This document shows, piece after piece, positions 63,300-64,000 of a stretch of DNA of 64,000 nucleotides. Source of the stretch: Paenibacillus taihuensis (GTDB lineage: Bacteria; Bacillota; Bacilli; Paenibacillales; Paenibacillaceae). The position numbers and the translations under genes were made by a program. The DNA is taken from the NCBI RefSeq assembly GCF_003386535.1, contig NZ_QTTN01000002.1, forward strand, positions 62,001 through 126,000, given 5' to 3'. How positions within the stretch are numbered: the stretch's first letter is position 1; each line of letters starts with the position of its first letter. The notes beneath the pieces were generated by a model. It searched no databases. It was not told where the DNA came from and worked only from the letters and a program-made list of their open reading frames with translations.

Positions 63300-64000
63300 T
63301 CAGTTCGATTCAATGTACTCCAAAATAAGACTCGCCGTCTCTTCGACCGCCCGGTGCGAAACGTCTATGACTAGACAGCCGATGCGATCCGTAATTTGCT
63401 TGGCGTACTCGATTTCGCGTTCGATTCGCGACGCTGTTGCGTAGGCCGCGCTGTCCGGCAGCCCAAGCGCCTTCAGACGTTCCTTCCGGATGCCGTTCAA
63501 ATAACCCACATCGATCGTCAAGCCGACGACCTTTTCTTTGGGAATTTGGAACAGCTCGTCAGGCGGCTGAAGCTCGGGCATGAGCGGTACGTTCGCAACT
63601 TTGAACTGCTTGTGCGCGAGGTACATGGACAGCGGGGTCTTCGACGTCCGCGAGACGCCGACAAGCACGATGTCTGCTTTCAGGATACCTGTCGTATCCC
63701 GCATATCATCGTATTTGACGGCAAACTCAACCGCTTCAACTTTGCGAAAATAATTCTCGTCCAGCACATGGTTGAGCCCCGGCTCCTGCCGTGCTTTGCG
63801 ATCTGTCTTCTCTTCCAAGCTCGTAATGAGCGAGCCGAGCAGGTCGATCGCGGATACTTGATGCTGTGCGGCTAACTCGACCATCCGATCCCGCAAGCCG
63901 GGAAGCACGAGCGTATACAGCATAATCGCATCGTGCTCCTTCGCAAGCAGGACGAACTTCTCAAGCGATACTTCGTCATGGACGAACGGCGCTCTTCGGA
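63300..64000 (-). CDS. yqfL: Pyruvate phosphate dikinase-type regulatory protein, 5' end beyond the window
   Basis: The frame continues past base 64000 without a stop, so the N-terminus is missing. At least 233 residues are present. The P-loop GVSRTSKTPLSMYLAHK, the conserved PLMPELQPPDELFQIPKEKVVGLTID and the C-terminal DRIGCLVIDVSHRAVEETASLIL match DUF299 bifunctional kinase/pyrophosphorylases that control PPDK or PEP synthase through ADP-dependent phosphorylation. In Bacillus the same gene is yqfL, next to yqxD-dnaG-sigA. A PPDK target gene is not in the window. Confidence 0.93.
   Translation of the reverse strand, partial: RRAPFVHDEVSLEKFVLLAKEHDAIMLYTLVLPGLRDRMVELAAQHQVSAIDLLGSLITSLEEKTDRKARQEPGLNHVLDENYFRKVEAVEFAVKYDDMRDTTGILKADIVLVGVSRTSKTPLSMYLAHKQFKVANVPLMPELQPPDELFQIPKEKVVGLTIDVGYLNGIRKERLKALGLPDSAAYATASRIEREIEYAKQITDRIGCLVIDVSHRAVEETASLILEYIESN

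Overview
The window looks like a 64 kb piece of chromosome from a spore-forming, low-to-mid GC Gram-positive of the Paenibacillus type (Paenibacillaceae). The main reasons are sporulation genes woven into the division cluster (spoIIGA, sigE, spoVD, spoVE-type SEDS protein, rsfA), bacillithiol synthesis (bshC), a YtrA-type GntR operon, Firmicute families such as DUF2626, DUF3397, YlaH, YlaJ and YpuI, and meso-DAP-type MurE. The species assignment is an inference from gene families; no marker was compared with a database. Most genes lie on the minus strand, so the biology reads from high to low coordinates.

From right to left: (1) 56.4-64 kb is the primase/sigma block: yqfL-type kinase regulator (cut by the window edge), yqxD, dnaG, sigA, a membrane protein, trmK, yqfO, then the RNase P RNA gene, which has class A rather than Bacillus class B landmarks. 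(2) 45-56 kb holds a membrane-anchored subtilase, ypuI, a DUF1540 gene, a lytic transglycosylase, the nifZ-thiI tRNA thiolation pair, two divergent TerC-family membrane proteins, typA and ylaH. (3) 36-45 kb holds an LCP protein, ylaJ-type lipoprotein, PIN-PhoH ATPase, an orphan solute-binding protein, a secreted coiled-coil protein and a MidA-type methyltransferase. (4) 29.6-36 kb holds DUF2626, rsfA, panE, DUF3397, bshC, ahcY and a DUF4349 lipoprotein.

(5) 8.4-29.3 kb is the division and cell wall (dcw) cluster: mraZ, rsmH, ftsL, pbpB, spoVD, murE, murF, mraY, murD, spoVE/ftsW, murG, murB, murA, divIB, ftsA, ftsZ. Together these make UDP-MurNAc-pentapeptide and lipid II and build the septum. 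It is followed by spoIIGA-sigE (6.4-8.1 kb), the mother-cell sigma factor and its processing protease. (6) 0-6.3 kb holds a methionine importer operon (metN-metI-metQ) and a GntR-ABC transporter operon. sigG, which follows sigE in Bacillus subtilis, is absent here.

The window is core genome with no prophage, IS element, CRISPR array or defence island that I can support. The less ordinary material is small-scale: a sigma-region-2-only mini protein behind an ECF-like promoter next to mraZ, a 10-nt-phased MraZ-type operator, hairpins that cover the ribosome binding sites of spoVD and of the DUF1540 gene, structured repeats in two dcw intergenic gaps, a CTG-initiated metN with a structured non-S-box leader, and a CwlO-like coiled-coil protein without a hydrolase domain.
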